Assembly (NCBI RefSeq): GCF_026914265.1
Contig: NC_069124.1
Span: 90,424,628-90,488,627 of the forward strand
Direction: 5' to 3'
From: Mya arenaria
Taxonomy: Eukaryota > Mollusca > Bivalvia > Myida > Myidae
Length of the DNA: 64,000 bases
A program made the position numbers and the translations under genes. Position 1 is the first letter of the stretch; every line of letters begins with the position of its first letter. Shown here piece by piece: positions 12,071 to 22,947 of this stretch. Under the pieces are notes generated by a model that saw only the letters and a program-made list of their open reading frames with translations, had not been told where the DNA came from and searched no databases.

Positions 12071-13330
12071 AATATGTTGATTACATTCTTCATAGTGACA
12101 TTTACATTATAGTTCAACCAGTGATTGATAGTAACATTGTTTTCTTCCTTATTACAATGCATGTAGTTCGTTCATTATTGATATTTTGTGAATGATATCG
12201 ATACTTCCATTGGCAGGAAAGTTATTTGATACCAGTTATTAATAATGACTGCGGGTACAATTTCTTTGGTATATGCTCCCAATCTTTAGTGAAAAAATTC
12301 AAATCACAAAAAAATGATAGCATCCTGCTTTTAGAAGTAATGACAAATTAGTTATAGTGCCAACTTGAAATAAATCTTATCTTATTGCGTCAATCCCCTT
12401 ACCCATCCCCCACCCCCTATTACCAATAACAATAAAGTGTACCTGGGCTGATCAACAGTCATGGGGGGACTTTAACTAGAACTAATAAAAAAAAAACATT
12501 CAAATTAAACATGTATATGTTTAACACAACTATCACGTTATCTTCTGTATTACATACTATACCACTTTTAAACACGTTTCGCTTCTTCTGCCTAAACGTT
12601 AAAGAGATGTATATATACATTTCTTCACGTATATCCATCCCTATAACAAAAAAATTGGCTGTGCACTATGCTCCAAAAAAACTAATATGACCAACGGACG
12701 ACTCGCAGTAATTGGGCTTTGCCCGAGTGCGAGTATAAATAAACGTACACACACACGTACACTTTGCATTAAGAAAGTCACGTGAGTAACGAATGTCGTA
12801 GTGACGATGTGCGCGCTAATATATGAATATTACGATTATTTCTAAGCTGAAACAGTTAAAACATCTTTAAGCTCTAATATGGCTTTGGAAATATATCATT
12901 TTTTTAAACTATAATGAATTTAAAATATTTTTAAAAAAAACTTAAGATGCTTCTTTGTAATACCGGTCCTGTTGTACTTCTAACATTCCCGCAATACAAA
13001 TACAGTGTGTTTATTAGGACTATTGTATTCTTGCTAATATTTTTGAGTATACAATCATGTAATTTTATTTCAAATATTATAAATGTTATTTTTTATAATA
13101 AATACCATTAAAATTGTCATAAACACTTTGAATTTCTGTTCTTATAATTTATATTCTCCTGTTTTGTATTAGCATACCCCCATATAAATTGAAAGTATTC
13201 AGAATATCCCTTATTCATACAAAGCTTATGTCACACTAAACTCATAACTAAAAACATAATACCTTTAGTCTATGATTCTTACTATTACAGCACATGGGAT
13301 TTGAATGGCCCAAAGGTAAGCATATTGTTA
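12071..13330. other. No gene seen; one hairpin
   Basis: AT-rich and otherwise featureless. A stem with arms ACTCGCA and TGCGAGT lies near 12701-12734. Confidence 0.4.
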
Positions 13331-13990
13331 TTTGATCATCTGTCCGTTCCTCCGTCCGTTCCCATGGTTTCCGTAGCTGAAGAACGTTAAGTCCCAGAGT
13401 TCTTAAATCTTGTAGGCAGGTTGGTCATGACAATGATATGAACTCTTTTGATTTTGAGGTCAGTGGGTTAAAGGTCACGGTCGTGGTGACTTTCAGTTGA
13501 AAATCGGTTTGCATTCAATATCTCAAGAACGCTTTGGCTCAGACGACCTCAAACTTGGTATATGATGGGTCTTGACCAGCAAATGAAGAATATCAATTTT
13601 GATGTCAGTGGATAAAAGGTTATTTTTAGTAGTGACCTTCAGCTGAAAATCGGTTTCCGATCAATATTTGAAGAACGCTATGACCCAGGGAGATCAAACT
13701 TAATATACAGGTCGGTCATAACCAACAGATGAACCATATTGATTTTTAGGTCAGTGGGTCAAGGGTCAAGATCGTTGTGACGTAAACTGCAAATACGCAG
13801 TTTTCTATCAATATTTGAAAATCGCTTAGCACTAGAGACCTCGAACTTGATAAAGGTCCCTCAAACATGATTAGCACCCTTGCTATTTTGACGTCAGTTG
13901 GTCAAAGGTTAAGTTCGTGGTGACCTCAAACAAAATGCTGGTACCTTAAATTTGGTATGCTGGTGAACTGAATCTGCTCCTTTTTAGTCA
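13331..13990 (+). repeat. Four-unit ~150-bp tandem array, bivalve type
   Basis: Diverged units contain TTGAAGAACGCT-like, GACCTCAAACTTG-like and GAGGTCAGTGGGT-like segments near 13380, 13530, 13660 and 13800. It is the same family as the array at 52.1-52.7 kb, and much older by divergence. Confidence 0.75.
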
Positions 13991-14269
13991 TGTTCTACTC
14001 AGATATGGACACACGGATCCAGGAGTTGTGGAAACAGTATGATTCGCATGTTTTCCTAAGTGAGCATTTTCTCAGAGATATTGGGAAGATCATGTAATCC
14101 ATTTTGTGATATTTATTTATTATGTATATATTTAATTTATAATCTTTAATTGTACATTATAATGTGTATTCTTGTATATAATAATTATCATGTGTTTGAA
14201 GTATGTATATTATTTAAACATGATATATATGTTTTGTTTATTTCTTATCATCGCGGAATCACTTTTATT

Positions 14270-14440
14270 GAACAGTATGCTACTGTTTTTATTCCAAATT
14301 TAGTCTTGATTTTGAAAATAAATTTCGATTTTTTTTTTTGTTTTAGTTATCATAAAAAATGCTACTGTTTTTATTCCAAATATAGTCTTGTTATTGAAAA
14401 TAAATTTCGATTTATTTCATTGTTTTAGTTATCATAAAAA
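14270..14440 (+). repeat. Tandem duplication of ~80 bp
   Basis: Two copies of a segment beginning ATGCTACTGTTTTTATTCC and ending TAGTTATCATAAAAAA lie head to tail. A G-run follows at 14546-14556. Confidence 0.8.
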
Positions 14441-14679
14441 AAAAAATATTTTCAAAAGGTAAGAAATCAAGGGGTTGAAAAGTCTGTTTATTTATTTAAT
14501 TAGGGATTGAAATTTCATAAGGGATTGAAATGCCTTCGTTCTGGGGGGGGGGGGTATATCACTTTTAAGGGTTGAAATGACGAAGGGGTTGAAAAGTCTG
14601 ACAGCCTTTCAAAAACATTCGCGGCGTATTTAATGCTTTGTATCAAAATTATTCTTGTTATCATCTAAAATAACCTTTT

Positions 14680-16994
14680 ATCCCAAATTGGAGACCTTAA
14701 TTTTAACATGCTTATTGATGACAAATGTGTACCACTTAGAAATTGCTGTGATATTTTTTACCTTGAAAATATTGTTAAAGATCCTACTTGTTACCCTGTT
14801 AACAGTAGCCCAACATTATGATGTTATTTTAACCACAAGCAAGAACCTACTCGGCAACATTGTTAATTTTGATTGTGGACTTAGTGATTGTCACAATTTT
14901 ATTGGTGTACAGTTCAAACAGGAAATAGATAAGATGAAGAATAGGTTCTGCAATTATAGAAGTTTTAAGCAATTTAATATTGAAAATTTTAACCAGGATT
15001 TATCTAAAAATCTTTTAACTGTAGATTGTTGTCAGACAGATGTAAACAAAATGTATAATGAATTTAGCAAAACTTTCACTGAAACTGCAAACAAACATAC
15101 CCCCTTAAAAAAGAAGAAAGTTTTCCAAAGACCGTCCCCATTTATGAATAAAGCTTTAAAAAATGCCATTTATAAAAAAAAGAATGTTTTTTAATAAATT
15201 TAATATGAACAAATCAACCAAAAACTGGGAAACTTTCAGAAAACAAAGAAACCTAGTAACTAGTTTGAGTAGAAAATCCTAAAATAAATATTTCATTGAC
15301 AGATGTGTGGGGGGTTGCAAATCAGCTGATTTTTGGCCTACTGTTAAACCTTTTCTGACAAATAAGGGGAACATCAAGCACAAAGATACCATCTTACTTG
15401 AAAACACAAAACTAGTAACAGATCAACAAGCAGTATGCAATGTCTTTAATGATTTCTTTGTCAACGTAGCCAAAACTTTTGGAAATAATTCCCTCGATGT
15501 AAATGAAAACCATCCAAGTATTGTATCAACTAAAGAAAACAACCCAACACAAACCGAGCTTCATTTTAAATCTGTAGATTCTAACTTTATTGATAAACAA
15601 ATTGATAAATTATGTATCAAAAAAGCAAAAGGCGCTGATGGTATATCAACTTTTCCTGATAGTTTAAAAATGGCACAAGTTACTCCTTTACATAAAAAGA
15701 ACAGTAATCTCGAGAAGGGCAACTATCGTCCAGTCAGAATTCTTCCTGTTCTGTCAAAAATATTTGAACGTGCCATGAACACTCAAAAAGTTGTTTTTTT
15801 AACAACATTTTAACATATTCTTGTCTGCTTTTAGACCAAAATTTGGATGCCAAACAACACTCTTAAAAATCATTGAAGACTGGAAGCAGGCACTAGATGA
15901 AAACAAATATGTAGCATCAGTATTGATGGACCTTTCTAAAGCATTTGACTGCCTTCTTCATGACTTGCTTATCCTCAAATTAAAATGCTATGGTGTAAGC
16001 GAAAATGCACTTAATCTAATCGAATGCTATTTAACCAATAGGAATCAATGCGTTAAACTATGTGAAATTACAAGTGACTTTAAACATATTTATAAGGGAG
16101 TACCCCAGGGCTCTATCCTTGGGCCTGTCTTGTTTAATATTTTCATAAATGATATTTTCCATTCTGTCAACAAAAGTAAATTATATAATCATGCTGATAA
16201 TAACACTCTGTCACATTCTGATCACAATATAAATGAAGTTAAAACACTCTAGAACAGGACAATATCTCTTTGATAAACTGGTTTTAAGATAACAAAATGC
16301 AAGCAAACCCAGATAAATTTCAGGCCATAGCTATAGGTCCAAAATCTAAAAAATGCAATTTAACCATCCAGCTAGAGAATAGTATCATCCCATAGAACGA
16401 AGAAGTAAAATTATTAGGTTTAACAATAGATTTAAGATTAAATTTTAATACTCATGTTTCAAACACTTGTAAGAAAGCATCAAGGCAATTAAATGTGTTA
16501 AAACGCATTGGGAAAAATCTCTGCAAGTTAGGTAAACTTAATATCTACTAATCTTTTATTATTTCCAACTTTAATTTCTGTCCCTTAACCTGGCATTTTT
16601 GTGGAGAAGTAAATACTGATAAGATTGAAAAGATACAAAAAAGAGCATTACGGTTTATCTACAATGACCATACATCAAATTATTCTTCTTTATTAATTAA
16701 GTCACATCTTCCATCACTAAAAATTAAAAGACTAAGAACTATTGCCTTAAAAACCTTTAAGATCATAAACAAACAAACACCAGTTTATCTTAACGATTTA
16801 GTTAAAATCAAAAACAACTCTTATTCTTTTAGGTATAGTAACACTGCCGATGTACCCCAGGTAAGGACCACAAAGTATGGCCTCAACTCTTTCCGGTCGG
16901 CGGCGCTCAAACTCTGGAACTCACTCCCTCAGCACTTTCGTGACGTAACAAACCTGAGTCAGTTTCGGAGTTTGACCAACGCATGTAACTGACA
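14680..16994 (+). mobile_element. Decayed LINE of the jockey/CR1 superfamily
   Basis: A non-LTR retrotransposon that starts inside its endonuclease domain (GDLNFNM, then DCGLSDCHNFIGV near 14880) and runs through reverse transcriptase to the conserved C-terminal tail (YGLNSFRSAALKLWNSLP, near 16880). RT motifs seen: KGNYRPV (15718), motif A VLMDLSKAFD (about 15923), motif B GVPQGSILGPVLFN (about 16098). Motif C, normally YADD, reads HADN, so the catalytic site is lost. A stretch of roughly 30 residues seems deleted between KGADGIS and PDSLKMAQVTPLHKK. Several frameshifts and stops occur (near 14815, 15194, 15812, 16250 and 16550). It is 5' truncated, as LINEs commonly are. The exact clade is not settled by eye. 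Confidence 0.85.
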
Positions 16995-19302
16995 GAGTTG
17001 TTGGTGTTTTTGTTGCGCTTCTCATAGTTAAACTTTCCCTTCTTTTTATTTCATCCCTAACTGTTTGTTGTCATTCTGTCATGCTTTGCTTTTGCCATGC
17101 TTTGCTTTTGCCATGCTTTTTAGTTTAGTTATGCTTAGTGCTTACCTAGCCTGTATTGCATCAATCAAATCTATTTCTAACCATTGCTTTTGTCATAGAT
17201 ATCCTTTGCCTTTACATTTGCTTTAAATTATGTTTATGTGCTTGCATGTTCACTGCATAAATGTTTGATGCAATTTCTGAGAGGCTGGGGCTAATCAGGT
17301 CATCTTGAATCTGATTCAAGCTGATATGTGTTTTAGTATCCTTTTAAGAAATGCACGTTTGTGCTACTTTTCCTTTCAGTTTTTTATTAAGTTCATCTTA
17401 AGATCTTTTTAGACTACGGTCAAGATTAGCGCTAGCATCCCAGTTTTTAAATGTGTATACTGTATATGACATCGATCTGCATTTATGTCTTAATCATGTC
17501 ATTGCCAACTTTGGAGAAATCCGCTGAAGCGAAAGTGCCTATAGAGTTATATAGGGGAAATATGGTTAAACAGTTCTCACGACTTAGTCTTTCAACAGAT
17601 CAACTTACTTCCTACATGTATGTTAGGATAATTCTTGCCCTTGAAGATGATGGTTTTGTATTAATTGTATGATTTTTACATTTTGGTCCTTTTTAAGGGT
17701 TTTGTTAGTCATTAAAAGTTACATTGAAATAAGAAGTAGCTAAAAATTGTTTTGCTATTTAAAGTTATTATAGACATCCGATCGCTTAGCTTCCAGCGGA
17801 TTACGATGCAGAATTATTTTCTATTTCAAATGCACTTTTCGAAATAATGAAAAAATATCTTTTGGTCCTTTTTGAACATTTATGTAAAATGTATACAAAA
17901 TCGATGCCCAGAAATTGTGTATTCAACTGAACGATAATGGTTTTATGGCCCACCCCGCGGCGTATTCACAGCAGGATAGATATTCCATCGGCAAGGTTAT
18001 GACACTGGGTATGACATGTGCAACGAAGTTTGTGATTTATAGCAATAAAATTATTCCATTATCTATTCCGGATGTTTTCCTGTTATCATTATTATATAAT
18101 TGAAATCATATATGATACTCGATTATTCATTTGAATTAGTAGTTAAGAAATATCATATTAAAAAGAAAGTAATATATTTAGCAAAAATTATACACTTTTT
18201 TAATCGCAATCACTATTACAAACAGTTGAGACTTAACACTTTTCATATCAAATATCAATGTTTCAAGTTTCATTGGCAATTTTGGAAATACATATGGGCT
18301 ATAAAACATAATAAGTAAGGGTATTCAAAGATAATAATTTACATCGAGTCAACATGTCCATTAGTAATGCTGAAATTCTAATTCTTAATGATTAACATTT
18401 TGGTCTACCATTTTGCAATCAACCAAACATGTTTATAAATTTAGCGTAAATATAATTATTTTGATTAGGCAAGAAATGTGTTACATGGAATTTTGTCAGC
18501 ATATTTTACTAACGAGTCTACTAGGTTTTCATAACATGTCAAAATGCCATTAAATCAACGTGCTGTTATGGAATAAAAGGGTATACCTGTCTTATTGTCA
18601 ATACAACATTAATGACATTTTAACTTGTATCGTTAAAGACCGGTACTAAATGATAGCAACTGCATTTAATATTTCATTTTAGCTGTTCCTTTCCGAAATT
18701 TCACACCCAATTTTGTTTTACACTGCTATTAGAAAAATTACCAAACTGTTAAAATATAGGTGTGGAAATGGACCCAATTGAATGTCTTGATAAACGATCA
18801 ATTATAAACTTCAACAAAAAAGACACGGAATATAATATGTAAAAGAAGTAAGTTTATCAGAGATTATTTGATATTTCAGTTCTTTATCAACTAACGTTTC
18901 CCCTATAGAACAGTTCTACCTAATTATGGCTAAATCTAAAATCGCCCAGAACTGAAATTTTCTATCGCAACTTATAATAAAAGGACGGGTCAACTTTATG
19001 ACCCTCATAAATTCTGTATTTCTTATCTGCCTTAATCTTACACTGCGTCCAGTAGATAAATAAGTGCTAAACTAGCGTATCTTAACGCTACTATTGCACT
19101 GAGATGATAAATCGATAGAGACCGTCGTACCCTGATAAGCTCCAAAGTTGGCAATGGCTATTTCACTATTTTAGTACCTGTACAATTTTCTTTAACACTT
19201 AAAATATGTTATATAGATATATTATACCTTACATAAATGTGTCCCTTCTGTGTGTATATAAAGTTGATCGGTCCGTATATCAATGTATTTTAATAAAAAT
19301 CT
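16995..19302. other. Probable LINE 3' tail, then no recognisable feature
   Basis: The first few hundred bases after the LINE stop may be its 3' untranslated region, with a short tandem of ATGCTTTGCTTTTGCC near 17081-17120. From about 17450 onward the sequence is AT-rich with only chance open frames. Confidence 0.4.
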
Positions 19303-19410
19303 AGTTTTTATGACGTCAGCGGTCCATATCATGTTTTTGGCAGGTCCGGACCTCGCCAAAAAAATAATATGCACCGCTGACGTCATACAATATGGACCGC
19401 TGATGTCATA
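19303..19410. repeat. Foldback element with perfect TGACGTCA in both arms
   Basis: The arms ATGACGTCAGCGGTCCATAT and its diverged complement pair around AGGTCCGGACCT. TGACGTCA, the CREB/ATF palindrome, is at 19311-19318 and 19378-19385. A third partial arm follows (ATATGGACCGCTGATGTCAT). Confidence 0.75.
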
Positions 19411-19542
19411 ATTAAGACTGGTGCGTGTTGCTTGTAATTTTCACAACGACATTAATTTCGCAAATAAACATTATTAGATTTGTTCAATAAAACACAATAA
19501 AGGCACTTTAAAATTATTAAGTGGTAAAAAAGTGTTCGATAA

Positions 19543-19717
19543 TATATAAGAAATATAACACACCACTTCGGCCCATATGGAATTATAAGGACCGGGTCAG
19601 CCCCCGAAGGTGAATGGACCTCGGCTAACGCCATGGTCCATATACACCTTCGGGGGCTGACTGATGGCTGGTCCTTATAATGTCATATGACTCTCAGTGG
19701 TGTGTAATATTTCTTAA
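19543..19717. repeat. 175-bp foldback element
   Basis: Arms of about 75-80 bp pair with few mismatches: outer ATATAAGAAATAT against ATATTTCTTAAAT, inner AGCCCCCGAAGGTG against CACCTTCGGGGGCT. The centre is near 19626. Confidence 0.8.
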
Positions 19718-19981
19718 ATAAGCTTGTTATAATATACATGTAGTCGGTCAATATATTCATAGCTAATGTTTTTCATACCGACTGAAAATAAAAGTTGATT
19801 TGATTTGAATTACATCATTAATTAGTCAGAATCATGGTACCGGAGTTTTGTTATTGAAAGTTCCGGCTAATAGTGGTGTTGTAATGAATGACTAGCCTGG
19901 GTTACCTGCCCTTACCATTTCATTACTCTTGTGCAGAGTACGCTGGGAACCAGACAATTGTAATGACTAGCAGGTTATTTA

Positions 19982-20559
19982 CAAACTCCGCGCAGTGTTA
20001 CTTCCCTTGCAGTACAGTAATCACTGCCTTCACAAATATCACGTGATGATAGATAAAACGGCACGTGATTGCAATTTACAAAATGGACGGAACACCTTTA
20101 AAAGAAATTCCACCAACATGTTTCATTTGTTTAGAAAATAAACGATTTTATTCCAAGAACATGCCGCCAACATTCGATTTGTTTTGGTTTTGCTTGCAAT
20201 CCTGGTTCAAAACGTTCGATACATGTCTGAATAGCTAACAACACATCCATGTTGATATTGTAATTTGTAAATCCTACTTTCAATTTGAAAAAAGACCGAA
20301 CATTTCCGAATGTTTTTTTTAATTGTTATTTTTTTATAAAACATATTATGCCTATCAACTGGCGTAAAGTAATTATTTAAGAAAGGATATAAGAATAAAT
20401 ATATATGATTAAAAAAAATGCCATTAAAAGTTTTCATCCAATTTTGGATTAAAATCTTGTGGTGGCAGTGATTACTGTACTGCAAGGGAAGTAACACTGC
20501 GCGGAGTTTGGTGGCAGTGATTACTGTACTGCAAGGGAAGTAACACTGCGCGGAGTTTG
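19982..20559. mobile_element. MITE-like element with 47-bp TIRs, right TIR duplicated
   Basis: The left arm (19982-20028, starting CAAACTCCGCGCAGTG) is an exact inverted match of 20464-20510. The right arm is repeated head to tail at 20513-20559 with a 49-bp step. The interior of about 435 bp is AT-rich, with no transposase. The class is unknown. Confidence 0.85.
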
Positions 20560-20560
20560 G

Positions 20561-20786
20561 GTTATTTAGTCATTTCGTACTCTCCGATTTTTGGTTATTT
20601 TCGTACCCTTTGGATAGTCACTTTGTACAGTACCCTACAGCATATCTTATTTATATTTGAAGTTATTTAACATTTGAAAAACAGTCATGGAATGAAGAAA
20701 CAGGTAGGGTACGAAATGACTGTAGGTAGGGTACGAAATGACCAAAAATCGAAGGGTACGAAATAGTAAGCGTACGAAATAACTAC
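20561..20786. repeat. Foldback element, ~225 bp
   Basis: The left half has GTCATTTCGTAC, CCGATTTTTGG and TTTCGTACCCTT. The right half has the complements AAGGGTACGAAA, CCAAAAATCG and GTACGAAATAAC. An extra copy of the GGGTACGAAATGAC motif lies at about 20706. It abuts the preceding TIR element. Confidence 0.75.
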
Positions 20787-20796
20787 TTCCCATTTT

Positions 20797-22125
20797 TACA
20801 AGATTCAAGATTCAAGATTCAAGATTCAAGATTTATTTTAGATCATGGGTTATTACAACCATGTGATCAGAACAATAACGCTTTAACAAACAATTAATTA
20901 AACATATATATATATATAAACAAAGTGGACATATATTACATACAGTTTCCTATAATAGGACATACTAAGACAAATAAGTCGTATTGTTTTTAAAGGAGAA
21001 TGACTATTTGACATTAGATACAAGGGATTTACAAAATATAGCCAGTTTAATAAGTTCTTTTTTGTTTTTACTGTTCATTAATTGATCTAACTTAATACAA
21101 TTAGGGTTACGACAAAAGTACAATTTAATGTTTTTCTTTCTATCGTCTGAAAAATGTTGACATTCAAACAAGTAATGAAATTCATCACCTAAACTATTAC
21201 TACTACACAAATGACATGTTCTACAAAATCTCTCAACATTTTGACCACGCCCTACTTCAATAGGAAATTTGTGATTCATAATTCTAAATTTAAGCAAATA
21301 CAATGAAAGATTCTTGGGTAGTATATCAATATAGCTTTCAAACCCAAAAACTTTTTTGTATACTTTATACATTTGACATTTTGGTGAATTTGAAACAATA
21401 CTATACCAATTTTGAATAAATTGGTCAGATAATCTGTTTCTAACCATATTTTTAAAAACAATAACACTATTAACCTGTTGCAAATCAAAGTACATACTTA
21501 ATCCTAAATCATTTAAAGAATTCTTAACAAAGGAAAGCCATGGGAACTTTAAGCCAGAGGTAACATCATTGTGCAAAGAATATGCAGTATTATACAATAA
21601 ATGACTAATTTTGCTGCTGCTCACATCAGCAGAATTTACTATTTTACTCCAAAAGGTCAAAAGCCTAGTTTTAGCTTGTATAGAAATTGGTTTTAAACCA
21701 AGTTCACCATAAATCATACAATTAGGGGTACACTGTTTTAAATTTAAAATGAGTTTACAATATTTTAACTGAAATTGGTCTAATATCTTAAGATCCTCCA
21801 TAGCCCATACCTCTGAACCATATAATAATATTGGTACAATCATTGAATTAAACAAATACAATTGTAAAGAGAAAGCTAAGTTAAGTTTACGAGATATCTT
21901 TATAAGTGCAAACATTGCTTTACGAGCTTGATCTACCAAAAGTTTTTTAGTTTTAGTAAATTTACCATTGTAGCTAAACATAACACCAAGATACACAAAC
22001 TCATCAACAATATCTACTTTAGCGCCATCATAGTAGAAATCCTGTTCTTTCAGTAATGTTCTTTTAGATTTGCAAAAAAACAATAACTTTAGTTTTACTA
22101 GGATACAACGCATCACTGTTTCGAC
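20797..22125 (-). mobile_element. 5'-truncated LINE with 7-bp tandem tail
   Basis: The minus-strand frame (22215-21004) is open for about 400 codons. It covers the end of reverse transcriptase (VDIVDEFVYLGVMFSYNGKF) and the characteristic C-terminal region (LFNSMIVPILLYGSEVWA), then a Cys/His cluster (CRTCHLCSSN...DEFHYLFECQHF). RT motifs A to C are absent, so the copy is truncated at its 5' end. After the stop the element ends in five tandem AATCTTG units (20799-20833 as CAAGATT on plus), a short-repeat tail of the kind CR1/L2-type LINEs use instead of poly(A). The lack of any break in the frame implies a recent insertion. The first ~30 codons of the open frame belong to a foldback, not to the LINE. 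Confidence 0.85.
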
Positions 22126-22201
22126 CATTCGGAGCTCCTCGGCCATTTTTTTCAAAAACAAGAGGTTGTTTTTGAAAAAAATGGCCGAGGAGCTCCGAAT
22201 G
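22126..22201. repeat. 76-bp foldback at the LINE 5' end
   Basis: Arms of 37 bp (CATTCGGAGCTCCTCGGCC and its complement) pair around AGAGG. A diverged third copy (AAAATGGCCGAGAAGCTCG) follows at about 22268. It may be a separate insertion or an inversion at the LINE integration junction. Confidence 0.8.
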
Positions 22202-22542
22202 TGTTTCGACATCACAGCAAAATCCGGGAAAGAAAAGCTATACTCACGTTTCGTATAAATTTCGATAAAAATGGCCGAGAAGCTCGAAATGAATGTCCGC
22301 TATACTGTAGGCATCTTTCTTGGGTTCTTCTTCCATATATATTGGGTTTTCGGATGTATAACTAAACTATCTTATACCTGCCACAGTTTTTCTTCTTATA
22401 CCAGTACAACTATTTATCATGATTTGTCAACATTTTATCAAAGCTAAAAATCCATGTGGGTTATATAATTATAAAGGGGTTTCGGAGTTATAGCCCCCCC
22501 CCCCACACACACACACACACATACAATTAAGTATAAAACCCT
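22202..22542. other. No gene seen; C-run and (CA)n microsatellite
   Basis: A run of C passes into CA repeats at about 22494-22521. Nothing else is recognised. Confidence 0.6.
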
Positions 22543-22763
22543 GGGGGCCGTTTCAATAAAGGATTTTAGTCGTAACTTCAATTATCTTAAACCTGTATAA
22601 AGATTAACAATACATGTACATCAATTATTTTTATTTACTCAATTTGGTGTTCATTTTCAATGCTGATTTGAGTTCAATTCACTCAAATATGTAATAAAAT
22701 AATGAAACTATGACACTAAGATAATTTCAATTTACGATAAAAATCTTTATTGAAACGCACCCC
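22543..22763. mobile_element. Short MITE-like element with ~45-bp inverted ends
   Basis: The left end GGGGGCCGTTTCAATAAAG and the right end CTTTATTGAAACGCACCCC are inverted copies. Pairing extends inward through the CGTAA and AATTATCTTA segments. About 220 bp, no coding capacity. The superfamily is not assigned. Confidence 0.7.
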
Positions 22764-22947
22764 TGACGTATAAACCACCTCGCATACTGTATTGTATATA
22801 TACCTATGGAAATTTAAGAGTTTTTTCGGTAATTCCACCAATCACTGTTAACCTGATCGCTGTGTTGAGATTTTGTTTGGATTCTTTTGGGAACTTGAAT
22901 TCTTAAACTTTTTGATCAGAATAAGTTGTTTTAATTTTAGTTATTAA

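Noticed and set aside
10728-12162. Minus-strand Leu/Phe/Ser-rich open frames
   Set aside because: Antisense of the Lys/Asp/Asn repeat, which makes artificially hydrophobic frames.
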